Under the pieces are notes generated by a model. That model was given only the letters and a program-made list of their open reading frames with translations. It searched no databases and had not been told where the DNA came from. Positions 58,497 through 64,000 of a DNA stretch of 64,000 bases are shown here, piece after piece. Position numbers and translations under genes: made by a program. Positions within the stretch are counted from its first letter, which is position 1. Each line of letters opens with the position of its first letter. The DNA comes from CADCVT01 sp036389485 (lineage in GTDB: Bacteria; Actinomycetota; Thermoleophilia; Solirubrobacterales; Solirubrobacteraceae): contig DASVPR010000015.1 of the NCBI GenBank assembly GCA_036389485.1, positions 100,284 through 164,283 of the forward strand, in the 5' to 3' direction.

Positions 58497-60581
58497 GTGC
58501 CGCCGACCGCGTTCGCCACGCGCGATCCCCTCGACCCCGAAGCCGTCACCGTCCACTACCCGCGGCCGTCGCGCCTCGCCGAGCCGCTGAAGGTCACGCC
58601 CGCGCCGGCCGCCGAGGCGGCGGAGGCGCTGGGGCTCGACACCGTCGGCGACCTGCTGCTTCACCTGCCGCGCGAGTCCGGGGAGTCGCGCACGATCGCG
58701 ACGCTCGTCCCCGGCGAGACCGCCACCGTCGTCGTCGAGGTGCGCGCAATCCGGTCCCGGCCGACGCGGTCGCGGAAGATCCGCGGCCTCGCCGAAGCGA
58801 CTGTCGCCGACGCGACGGGCTCCGTGAAGGCGAAGTTCTTCAACCAGCCATGGCTCGAGCGGAGGTACCGGCCGGGGACGCGCCTCATGCTGCGCGGCAA
58901 GCTCCGCGGGCGCACGAGCTTCAACGTGGAGGCGCACGCGCCGACGGAGTCGCTCGGCGCCGAGGCGGCGGGCGTGTCCGCCTACCCGGCGACGAAGGGG
59001 ATCACGTCGACGCAGATCGCGGCGCTCGTGCAGACGTACGGTGGCTTCGCGGCCGACTTCCCGGATCCGCTGCCCGGCCGCTTGCGCGCCGCGGAGCGCC
59101 TCCCCGACCGGCCCGCCGCCGTGTTCGCCGCGCACTTCGGCGACCGCGAGGGCGGCCGCCGCCGGCTGGCGTTCGACGAGCTGCTGGTCGACCAGATCGT
59201 GCAGCTGCGGCTGCGCGACGAGCACCGCGAGCGCACCGCCGCGCCGCCCCTCGGCGACCCGCCGTCCCTCTCCCGCGCGTGGCTCGACGAGCAGCTGCCG
59301 TTCACGCCGACCGGCGACCAGGTCCGCGCGATGGAGGAGGTCGACGCCGACCTGGCGCTCGAACGGCCGATGCAGCGGCTGCTGATGGGCGAGGTCGGGT
59401 CCGGGAAGACGGTCGTCGCGCTCTACGCGATGCTGCGCGCGGTCGAGCACGGGATGCAGGCGGCGCTGATGGCGCCGACCGAGACCCTCGCCGAGCAGCA
59501 CTTCGCGACGGTGCAGTCGCTGATGCCGGGCGGGACGGTCCCGGTGGCGCTGCTCACCGGCTCGACCCCGGGCGCGCGCCGCACCGACATCCTCTCCAAG
59601 CTCGCGACCGGCGAGCTGAGCCTCGTGGTGGGGACGCACGCGCTGATCGAGGACACGGTCGAGTTCGCGCGGCTCGCGATCGCGGTCGTCGACGAGCAGC
59701 ACCGCTTCGGGGTGAGGCAGCGCGCGGCGCTCGATGCGAAGGCGCCGGCCGGCCTCGCGCCGCACGTGCTGCACATGACCGCGACGCCGATCCCGCGCAC
59801 GCTGCGCCTCGCGTCGTTCGGCGCGCTCGACTACACGACCCTGCGCGAGCTGCCGCGCGGCCGCCAGCCGATCGAGACGTTCGTCGCCTCCGGCGAGGCG
59901 CAGCGGGCGCGCGCGTACGAGCGCATCCGCGAGGAGCTGCGCGCCGGCCGGCAGGCCTACGTCGTCTGCCCGCTCGTCGAGGAGTCCGAGGCGCTGGCGG
60001 CGCGCGCCGCGACCGCGGAGTACGAGCGGCTGAAGGCGACCGAGTTCGCCGACTTCGAGGTCGTGCTCCTGCACGGGCAGATGAGGCCGCGCGAGAAGGC
60101 CGAGGCGATGGCGGCGTTCACGGCCGGCGAGGCGGACGTCCTCGTGGCGACGACCGTCATCGAGGTCGGGATCGACGTGCCGAACGCGACCGTGATGCTG
60201 GTCGAGGACGCCGACCGCTACGGCATCTCGCAGCTGCATCAGCTCCGGGGGCGCGTCGGGCGCGGCGCGCACAAGTCGCTGTGCCTGCTGTTCGGCCCCG
60301 CGGAGTCGCTGCGGCTGCGCGCGCTGCAGGACCACACGGACGGCTTCGCGCTCGCCGAGATCGACCTCGAGCTGCGCGGCGAGGGCGAGATCACGGGAAC
60401 GCGCCAGTCTGGTCTCGCCCGCTTCCACTTCGCGCGCCTGCCCGAGGACGCCGACGTCCTCGAACGCGCCCGGCATCGGGCGGAGGCGCTCCTCCACGAC
60501 GACCCGTCGTTGCAGGGGCCCGAGCACGTCCTGCTCGCCGACGTCCTGCGCGCCGCCGAGGCCGAGCCGGTTGCCGCGTGA
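58497..60581 (+). CDS. recG: ATP-dependent DNA helicase RecG
   Basis: The 694-residue protein has an N-terminal wedge/OB region (GLDTVGDLLLHLPRESG; GSVKAKFFNQPWLERRYRPG) and the helicase core: LLMGEVGSGKTVVALYAML (motif I), VVDEQHRFGVRQR (DEQH, motif II), HMTATPIPRTLRLA (motif III), LVATTVIEVGIDVPNA and HQLRGRVGRGAHKSLC (motif VI), plus the TRG-like C-terminal region. It reverses stalled forks and processes recombination intermediates. Length is typical. Start at GTG 58497; CATCAT 6 nt upstream could be its -10. Confidence 0.93.
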   Translation: MPPTAFATRDPLDPEAVTVHYPRPSRLAEPLKVTPAPAAEAAEALGLDTVGDLLLHLPRESGESRTIATLVPGETATVVVEVRAIRSRPTRSRKIRGLAEATVADATGSVKAKFFNQPWLERRYRPGTRLMLRGKLRGRTSFNVEAHAPTESLGAEAAGVSAYPATKGITSTQIAALVQTYGGFAADFPDPLPGRLRAAERLPDRPAAVFAAHFGDREGGRRRLAFDELLVDQIVQLRLRDEHRERTAAPPLGDPPSLSRAWLDEQLPFTPTGDQVRAMEEVDADLALERPMQRLLMGEVGSGKTVVALYAMLRAVEHGMQAALMAPTETLAEQHFATVQSLMPGGTVPVALLTGSTPGARRTDILSKLATGELSLVVGTHALIEDTVEFARLAIAVVDEQHRFGVRQRAALDAKAPAGLAPHVLHMTATPIPRTLRLASFGALDYTTLRELPRGRQPIETFVASGEAQRARAYERIREELRAGRQAYVVCPLVEESEALAARAATAEYERLKATEFADFEVVLLHGQMRPREKAEAMAAFTAGEADVLVATTVIEVGIDVPNATVMLVEDADRYGISQLHQLRGRVGRGAHKSLCLLFGPAESLRLRALQDHTDGFALAEIDLELRGEGEITGTRQSGLARFHFARLPEDADVLERARHRAEALLHDDPSLQGPEHVLLADVLRAAEAEPVAA

Positions 60582-60599
60582 TCGGGCACCGGCTTAGAG
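60571..60599 (+). promoter_or_regulatory. Leaderless-type promoter of collagen-like gene
   Basis: TTGCCG at 60571-60576, a 17-bp spacer and TTAGAG at 60594-60599, 7 nt before the GTG at 60607. It is the best -35/-10 pair among the short-leader promoters in the window. The -35 overlaps the end of recG. Confidence 0.5.
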
Positions 60600-60606
60600 T
60601 TGGCGC

Positions 60607-61422
60607 GTGGCACGCCGTCCGTCGCCCGCCATGGTGGTCGCGATCGTCGCGTTGATCGTGGCCCTCGGGGGCACCGGCTATGCGGCGGTGAAGCTCAAGA
60701 GCAACAGCGTCGGCGCCAAGCACATCAAGCGCGCGGCGGTGCGGTCGAGCGAGGTCAAGGACCACTCGCTCCTGAAGAAGGACTTCAAGGACGATCAGCT
60801 GCCCGCCGGCCCGACGGGGGCCGCGGGTGCGCCGGGTCTCGCCGGGGCGGCCGGCCCGCCCGGCCCGGAGGGCGCGCCCGGCCCGCCCGGTCCTCCGGGC
60901 GAGCGCGGGGAGGAGGGCGAGAAGGGCGACGAGGGCGAGCCCGGTCCGGCGACCGGGCCGGCCGGCGGCGCGCTCACGGGCAGCTACCCGAACCCGCAGC
61001 TGCGGGCGCACGGCGCGATCGTCACGACGGAGACCGACCAGCTGATCGGCGACGGGCTGGAGCAGTACGTCCAGTGGCCGATCGAGCGCTACGACCCGGA
61101 CGGGCTGCACACCGCGACGCAGTCCCAGGTCGTCGTCGATCGCGACGGGCTCTGGCAGGTCGAGGGCTTCGTCGTCTGGCAGGCCAACGGCGCGGGCCTG
61201 CGGCGCCTCACGCTCTGGGGCGGCAACGACGCGCTCGCGCGCGACACGCGCCCCGCGCCGCCTTTCGAGTTCGGCCATACGATCTCCACGACGATGCTCC
61301 TCGAGGCCGGCGACCTCGTGCTGCTCGCGGCACACCAGACCAGCGGCGGGAACCTCAACATCGTGCCCGGCGGCACCGAGGGCCCGTCGCTCTCGGTCAT
61401 GTACCTCGGAGAGCCGGGCTGA
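60607..61422 (+). CDS. Collagen-like GXY-repeat surface protein
   Basis: The 271-residue protein has an N-terminal hydrophobic helix (VVAIVALIVALGGTGYAAV) serving as signal or anchor, then a Lys-rich stretch. About fifteen G-X-Y triplets follow (GPTGAAGAPGLAGAAG..., ending GEKGDEGEPG; residues ~68-113), and a C-terminal beta-rich trimerisation-like domain (SYPNPQL; VVVDRDGLWQVEGFVVW). Pro and charged residues fill the X/Y positions as in bacterial collagen-like proteins. Probably a trimeric surface stalk. Such proteins are frequent in Solirubrobacterales (recalled, not checked). Confidence 0.8.
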   Translation: MARRPSPAMVVAIVALIVALGGTGYAAVKLKSNSVGAKHIKRAAVRSSEVKDHSLLKKDFKDDQLPAGPTGAAGAPGLAGAAGPPGPEGAPGPPGPPGERGEEGEKGDEGEPGPATGPAGGALTGSYPNPQLRAHGAIVTTETDQLIGDGLEQYVQWPIERYDPDGLHTATQSQVVVDRDGLWQVEGFVVWQANGAGLRRLTLWGGNDALARDTRPAPPFEFGHTISTTMLLEAGDLVLLAAHQTSGGNLNIVPGGTEGPSLSVMYLGEPG

Positions 61423-61949
61423 GGGTCGTCGCCGGCCGCTTCGGCGGGCGGCGGCTCGCCGCTCCGCCCGGCCGCGCGACCCGTCCCACCTCCGACCGCG
61501 TACGGGAGGCCGTCTTCTCCATCCTCGGCGCACTCGACGGCTCGCGCGTCCTCGACCTCTACGCGGGATCTGGCGCGCTGGGCATCGAGGCGCTCTCGCG
61601 GGGCGCCGCGACCGCCCTCTTCGTCGAGCGCGACGCCCGCGCGGCAGCGGTCCTGCGCGAGAACCTCCGCGCGCTCGGCATCGATGCGGAGGTGTCGAAA
61701 GCCGATGTGATCGCCGCGCTTCGCGACGCACGTACGCGCGGTGAGACATACGATCTGGTCCTCTGCGATCCCCCGTACCGGCGGGCGCCGTCGCTCGGGA
61801 GCTCGTTGGGGGAAGCTCTGGTGCCCGTGCTCGCCGACGGGGCGCGCGTGGTCACCGAGAGCGATCGCCGTGCCCCGCTGGACCTGCCGCTCCCGCTCAC
61901 CGACGAACGCCGCTACGGCGACACCCTCATCCGCATCCATCGCCCATGA
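61419..61949 (+). CDS. rsmD: 16S rRNA (guanine966-N2)-methyltransferase
   Basis: The 176-residue protein reads VVAGRFGGRRLAAPPGRATR at the start, matching the standard RsmD N-terminus, then TSDRVREAVFSILG, VLDLYAGSGALGIEALSRGA (SAM motif) and YDLVLCDPPYRRA (catalytic DPPY). The only start that gives the normal N-terminus is CTG at 61419, overlapping the upstream stop (CTGA). No ATG, GTG or TTG is found at a suitable place. It modifies G966 of 16S rRNA (E. coli numbering). Coupled to coaD by ATGA. Confidence 0.9.
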   Translation: MRVVAGRFGGRRLAAPPGRATRPTSDRVREAVFSILGALDGSRVLDLYAGSGALGIEALSRGAATALFVERDARAAAVLRENLRALGIDAEVSKADVIAALRDARTRGETYDLVLCDPPYRRAPSLGSSLGEALVPVLADGARVVTESDRRAPLDLPLPLTDERRYGDTLIRIHRP

Positions 61950-62461
61950 ACCCCGCAGCGAAGCGCGTCGCCGTCTGCCCCGGCTCCTACGACCCGATCA
62001 CGAACGGGCACGTCGACGTGATCGGCCGCGCCTCCGAGCTGTTCGACGAGGTCATCGTGGCGGTCGTGAACCAGTCCGTGAGGAAGTCCCAGACGCTGTT
62101 CGGCATCGAGGACCGGCTCGAGTTCATCACGCGCGCCACGGCGCACTTCGGGAACGTCCGGGCGGAGCCGTTCGACGTCCTGATCGTCGAGTACGCCCGT
62201 CGCGTCGGGGCGAAGTGCATCGTGAAGGGGCTGCGCGCGATCTCGGACTTCGAGTACGAGTTCGAGATGAACCAGCTCAACCGGCTGCAGGACGCCGAGG
62301 TCGACACCCTCTACCTGATGGCCAGTCCCCAGTACAGTTTCCTCAGCTCCAGCGGCGTCAAGGAGCTCGCCACCTTCGGGGGCAACATCGACGGCCTCGT
62401 ACCGGACGGTGTCGCGGATCGCCTGAAGGAAGAACTCCAGCGCCGACGAAACGAAGGCTGA
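61946..62461 (+). CDS. coaD: Phosphopantetheine adenylyltransferase
   Basis: The 171-residue protein has CPGSYDPITNGHVDVIGRAS (nucleotidyltransferase (H/T)xGH loop), KGLRAISDFEYEFEMNQLNR and YSFLSSSGVKELATFGG, all diagnostic for CoaD. It makes dephospho-CoA from 4'-phosphopantetheine and ATP. ATG overlaps the rsmD stop, the usual rsmD-coaD order of bacteria. Confidence 0.94.
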   Translation: MNPAAKRVAVCPGSYDPITNGHVDVIGRASELFDEVIVAVVNQSVRKSQTLFGIEDRLEFITRATAHFGNVRAEPFDVLIVEYARRVGAKCIVKGLRAISDFEYEFEMNQLNRLQDAEVDTLYLMASPQYSFLSSSGVKELATFGGNIDGLVPDGVADRLKEELQRRRNEG

Positions 62462-62464
62462 ACC

Positions 62465-62938
62465 ATGGACGTCCTCGTTCTCATCGACAAGCTGGACGAT
62501 CTCGTCCACAACGCGAAGTCGGTCCCCATGACCGACCAGGTGCGTGTGGACAAGGAGGAGATCTACGACATCCTCGACCAGATGCGCGCCACGATCCCGG
62601 AGGAGATCAAGCAGGCGCGCTGGATCGTCAAGGAGCGTCAGGAGATGCTCGCCGAGGCCAAGCGTGAGGCCGAGCGGATCGTCAAGGAGGCGCGCGAGCG
62701 CCAGGAGCGCCTGATCTCCGAGCAGGAGGTCACGAAGCAGGCCGAGCGCGCGGCGGAGGACATCATCGAGGACGCCCGGGGCCGCGAGCGCGAGATCCGT
62801 CTCGGCGCGGAGGACTACGCCGACGAGATCCTCAACACGCTCGAGGTCAACCTCACGAAGTTCATCGCCGCGGTGCAGCGCGGGCGGGAGCGGCTGGCCG
62901 GCCGCGACGAGCCCGTCGATCGCGCCGAGGTGGCCTAG
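62465..62938 (+). CDS. DivIVA/SepIVA-like coiled-coil protein
   Basis: The 157-residue protein is almost entirely charged helix: MDVLVLIDKLDDLVHNAKSV, KEEIYDILDQMRATIPEEIK, then a long coiled coil (KREAERIVKEARERQER...EDARGREREIRLGAEDYADE) and ILNTLEVNLTKFIAAVQRGR. This fits the DivIVA-like septation factor SepIVA of mycobacteria and related proteins near coaD. A role in cell-wall growth or division is inferred. The TAG stop (62936-62938) lies within the CCTAGG that is the insertion target of the IS element. Confidence 0.65.
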   Translation: MDVLVLIDKLDDLVHNAKSVPMTDQVRVDKEEIYDILDQMRATIPEEIKQARWIVKERQEMLAEAKREAERIVKEARERQERLISEQEVTKQAERAAEDIIEDARGREREIRLGAEDYADEILNTLEVNLTKFIAAVQRGRERLAGRDEPVDRAEVA

Positions 62939-62939
62939 G
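62934..62939. repeat. CCTAGG insertion target (left target-site copy) of IS481-family element
   Basis: CCTAGG contains the stop codon of the SepIVA-like gene. IS481-family elements favour NCTAGN and duplicate it. The second copy would be beyond the right edge of the window. Confidence 0.55.
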
Positions 62940-64000
62940 TGTAGTTCCTAGGAACCTTCGTCAGTAGACATCCGGGCCTCGCTGGAGGCTGAGCGCTGTC
63001 GAGGCAGCTCAGTTCCAGGAGGCCCAGATGGAGGTTCACGCTAACGCGCCGCTCAGTCCGATCGGACGGCGACGGGTGATCGAGCGGGTGGTGTCGCAGG
63101 CGTGGTCGGTGACGGCGGCGGCCGAGGCCGCCGGCGTCACCGAGCGCACGGTCTACCGGTGGCTGGCGCGCTGGCGCGCCGAGGGCCCGCCCGGGCTCAT
63201 CGATCGGCGGCCGGTGCCCAAGCGCATCCCGCATCGCACGGCGCCCGAGCGCGTCGCGGCTATCTGCGCGTTGCGCCGGCTGCACCTCACCGCGGCGGAG
63301 ATCGCCGAGGCGCTCGAGATGGCGCTCTCGACGGTCTCGGCCGTGCTGTTGCGCGAAGGATTGGGCAAGCGTTCGCGGCTGGCGCCGCCCGAGCCGCCCA
63401 ATCGCTACGAGCGTCGTCACCCCGGCGAGCTCGTTCATATCGACATCAAAAAGCTCGGCCGGATCGTCGTCCCCGGCCACCGCATCACCGGCAATCGCCG
63501 CCAGGCGGCCGAGCGCACCCGCATCGGCTCGCCCGACGGACGCAAGCTCGGCACCGCCGGCTGGGAATTCGTTCACGTCGCCATCGACGACTACTCGCGG
63601 CTGGCCTATGCCGAGGTCCTCCACGACGAGATGGCCGCCAGCGCAGTCGCCTTTCTGCGCCGCGCGGTGGCGTTCTTCGCGCGCCACGGCGTCGCGGTCG
63701 AGCGCGTGATGACTGACAACGGCTCGGCCTACCGCGCCCACAAGCACCGCCTCGCCTGCCACCAGCTCGGCATCAAACACCTCACCACGCGCCCCTACCG
63801 GCCGCGCACCAATGGCAAGGCCGAGCGATTCATCCAAACGCTCACCCGCCGCTGGGCGCACGGACAGCTCTACGCCAACAGCGCCGAGCGCACCGCAGCG
63901 CTCGACGCCTGGCTCAACCACTACAACTTCATCCGACCCCACGGCAGCCTCAGCCACAAGCCGCCCGGCTCACGACTGACGAAGGCGCCTGGGAACGACA
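62940..64000 (+). mobile_element. IS481-family insertion sequence (right end missing)
   Basis: The left end is placed at TGTAGTTCC (62940), directly after CCTAGG, since family members begin with TGT and insert at CTAG. About 88 bp of leader with an internal TTCCTAGGAA palindrome precede the transposase. The element runs past base 64000, so the right inverted repeat cannot be compared. Confidence 0.7.
63028..64000 (+). CDS. IS481-family DDE transposase (3' partial)
   Basis: From ATG 63028 the frame is open to the window end (at least 324 residues). The N-terminus has a helix-turn-helix (VTAAAEAAGVTERTVYRWLARW), a second one (LHLTAAEIAEALEMALSTVS), then the rve catalytic core. Catalytic residues are D139 (LVHIDIKKLG), D230 (VMTDNGSAY) and E266 (TNGKAERFIQT), giving the D-35-E spacing. 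PHGSLSHKPP near the end is the IS481/IS3-type tail. No frameshift or stop is seen, so it may be functional. A purine-rich AGGAGG lies before the ATG. Confidence 0.9.
   Translation, partial: MEVHANAPLSPIGRRRVIERVVSQAWSVTAAAEAAGVTERTVYRWLARWRAEGPPGLIDRRPVPKRIPHRTAPERVAAICALRRLHLTAAEIAEALEMALSTVSAVLLREGLGKRSRLAPPEPPNRYERRHPGELVHIDIKKLGRIVVPGHRITGNRRQAAERTRIGSPDGRKLGTAGWEFVHVAIDDYSRLAYAEVLHDEMAASAVAFLRRAVAFFARHGVAVERVMTDNGSAYRAHKHRLACHQLGIKHLTTRPYRPRTNGKAERFIQTLTRRWAHGQLYANSAERTAALDAWLNHYNFIRPHGSLSHKPPGSRLTKAPGND

Noticed and set aside
62935..63957. 340-codon minus-strand frame
   Set aside because: Antisense of the IS481 transposase, whose plus-strand frame has a full DDE core.

Overview
The window is very G+C-rich, with dense, mostly overlapping genes. 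It looks like chromosome from a high-G+C actinobacterium, most plausibly of the Thermoleophilia/Solirubrobacterales type. That placement is inferred from gene content: a collagen-like GXY surface protein, LVIVD-repeat and PhoD-like secreted proteins, a four-cysteine L28 protein, and a SepIVA-like coiled-coil gene after coaD. No rRNA gene is present to confirm it. No tRNA or CRISPR array was found.

Layout. 1-12.4 kb: small metabolic genes. They include an aspartyl-protease-like protein, a cupin, a DUF5995-type protein, a Tat-exported PhoD phosphatase, a class IV aminotransferase, an FAD disulfide reductase, a divergent VOC/LysR pair, a sulfotransferase, an LVIVD secreted protein, a DHFR-like reductase and a frameshifted cation exchanger. 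12.4-19.5 kb: surface-glycan genes (GT2, methyltransferase, flippase, two GT-C membrane glycosyltransferases). 19.8-21.9 kb: a lower-G+C patch with a YejK/NdpA-type protein and a small membrane protein. 21.9-33.8 kb: a hydrolase, an ABC1 kinase, a PQQ-propeller membrane protein with an O-antigen ligase, a second PhoD phosphatase and a third GT-C enzyme.

33.9-45.6 kb is the most interesting block. It is a minus-strand operon of nine tightly coupled genes plus a tenth close behind. It encodes a TagE-like glycosyltransferase, a CDP-alcohol phosphotransferase fused to a degenerate nucleotidyltransferase domain, a DUF5941-like membrane protein, a LicC/IPCT-like cytidylyltransferase, an archaeal-type sn-glycerol-1-phosphate dehydrogenase, a second CDP-alcohol phosphotransferase, a GT2 enzyme, a TagGH/Wzm-Wzt-type ABC exporter and a secreted beta-helix protein. 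I infer that it makes and exports a polyol-phosphate (teichoic-acid-like) polymer or glycolipid built on the sn-1 glycerol phosphate enantiomer.

45.7-57.4 kb carries a secreted nuclease, a methyltransferase, the riboflavin operon (ribD-ribE-ribBA-ribH plus a small membrane protein), a Cys-rich tandem-repeat secreted protein, a Ser/Thr kinase, rpmB, a DAK2/FakA-like protein and a TetR regulator. 57.4-63 kb holds a secreted protein behind a TetR operator, then recG, a collagen-like protein, rsmD, coaD and a SepIVA-like gene. An IS481-family element begins exactly after the CTAG of that last gene's stop codon and runs off the window.

Two patterns recur. Many first genes of transcription units have a TANNNT-like -10 box only 6-11 nt before the start codon, suggesting leaderless or near-leaderless mRNAs. 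Adjacent genes are coupled by ATGA/GTGA overlaps, and several convergent pairs share one CTAG as both stop codons.
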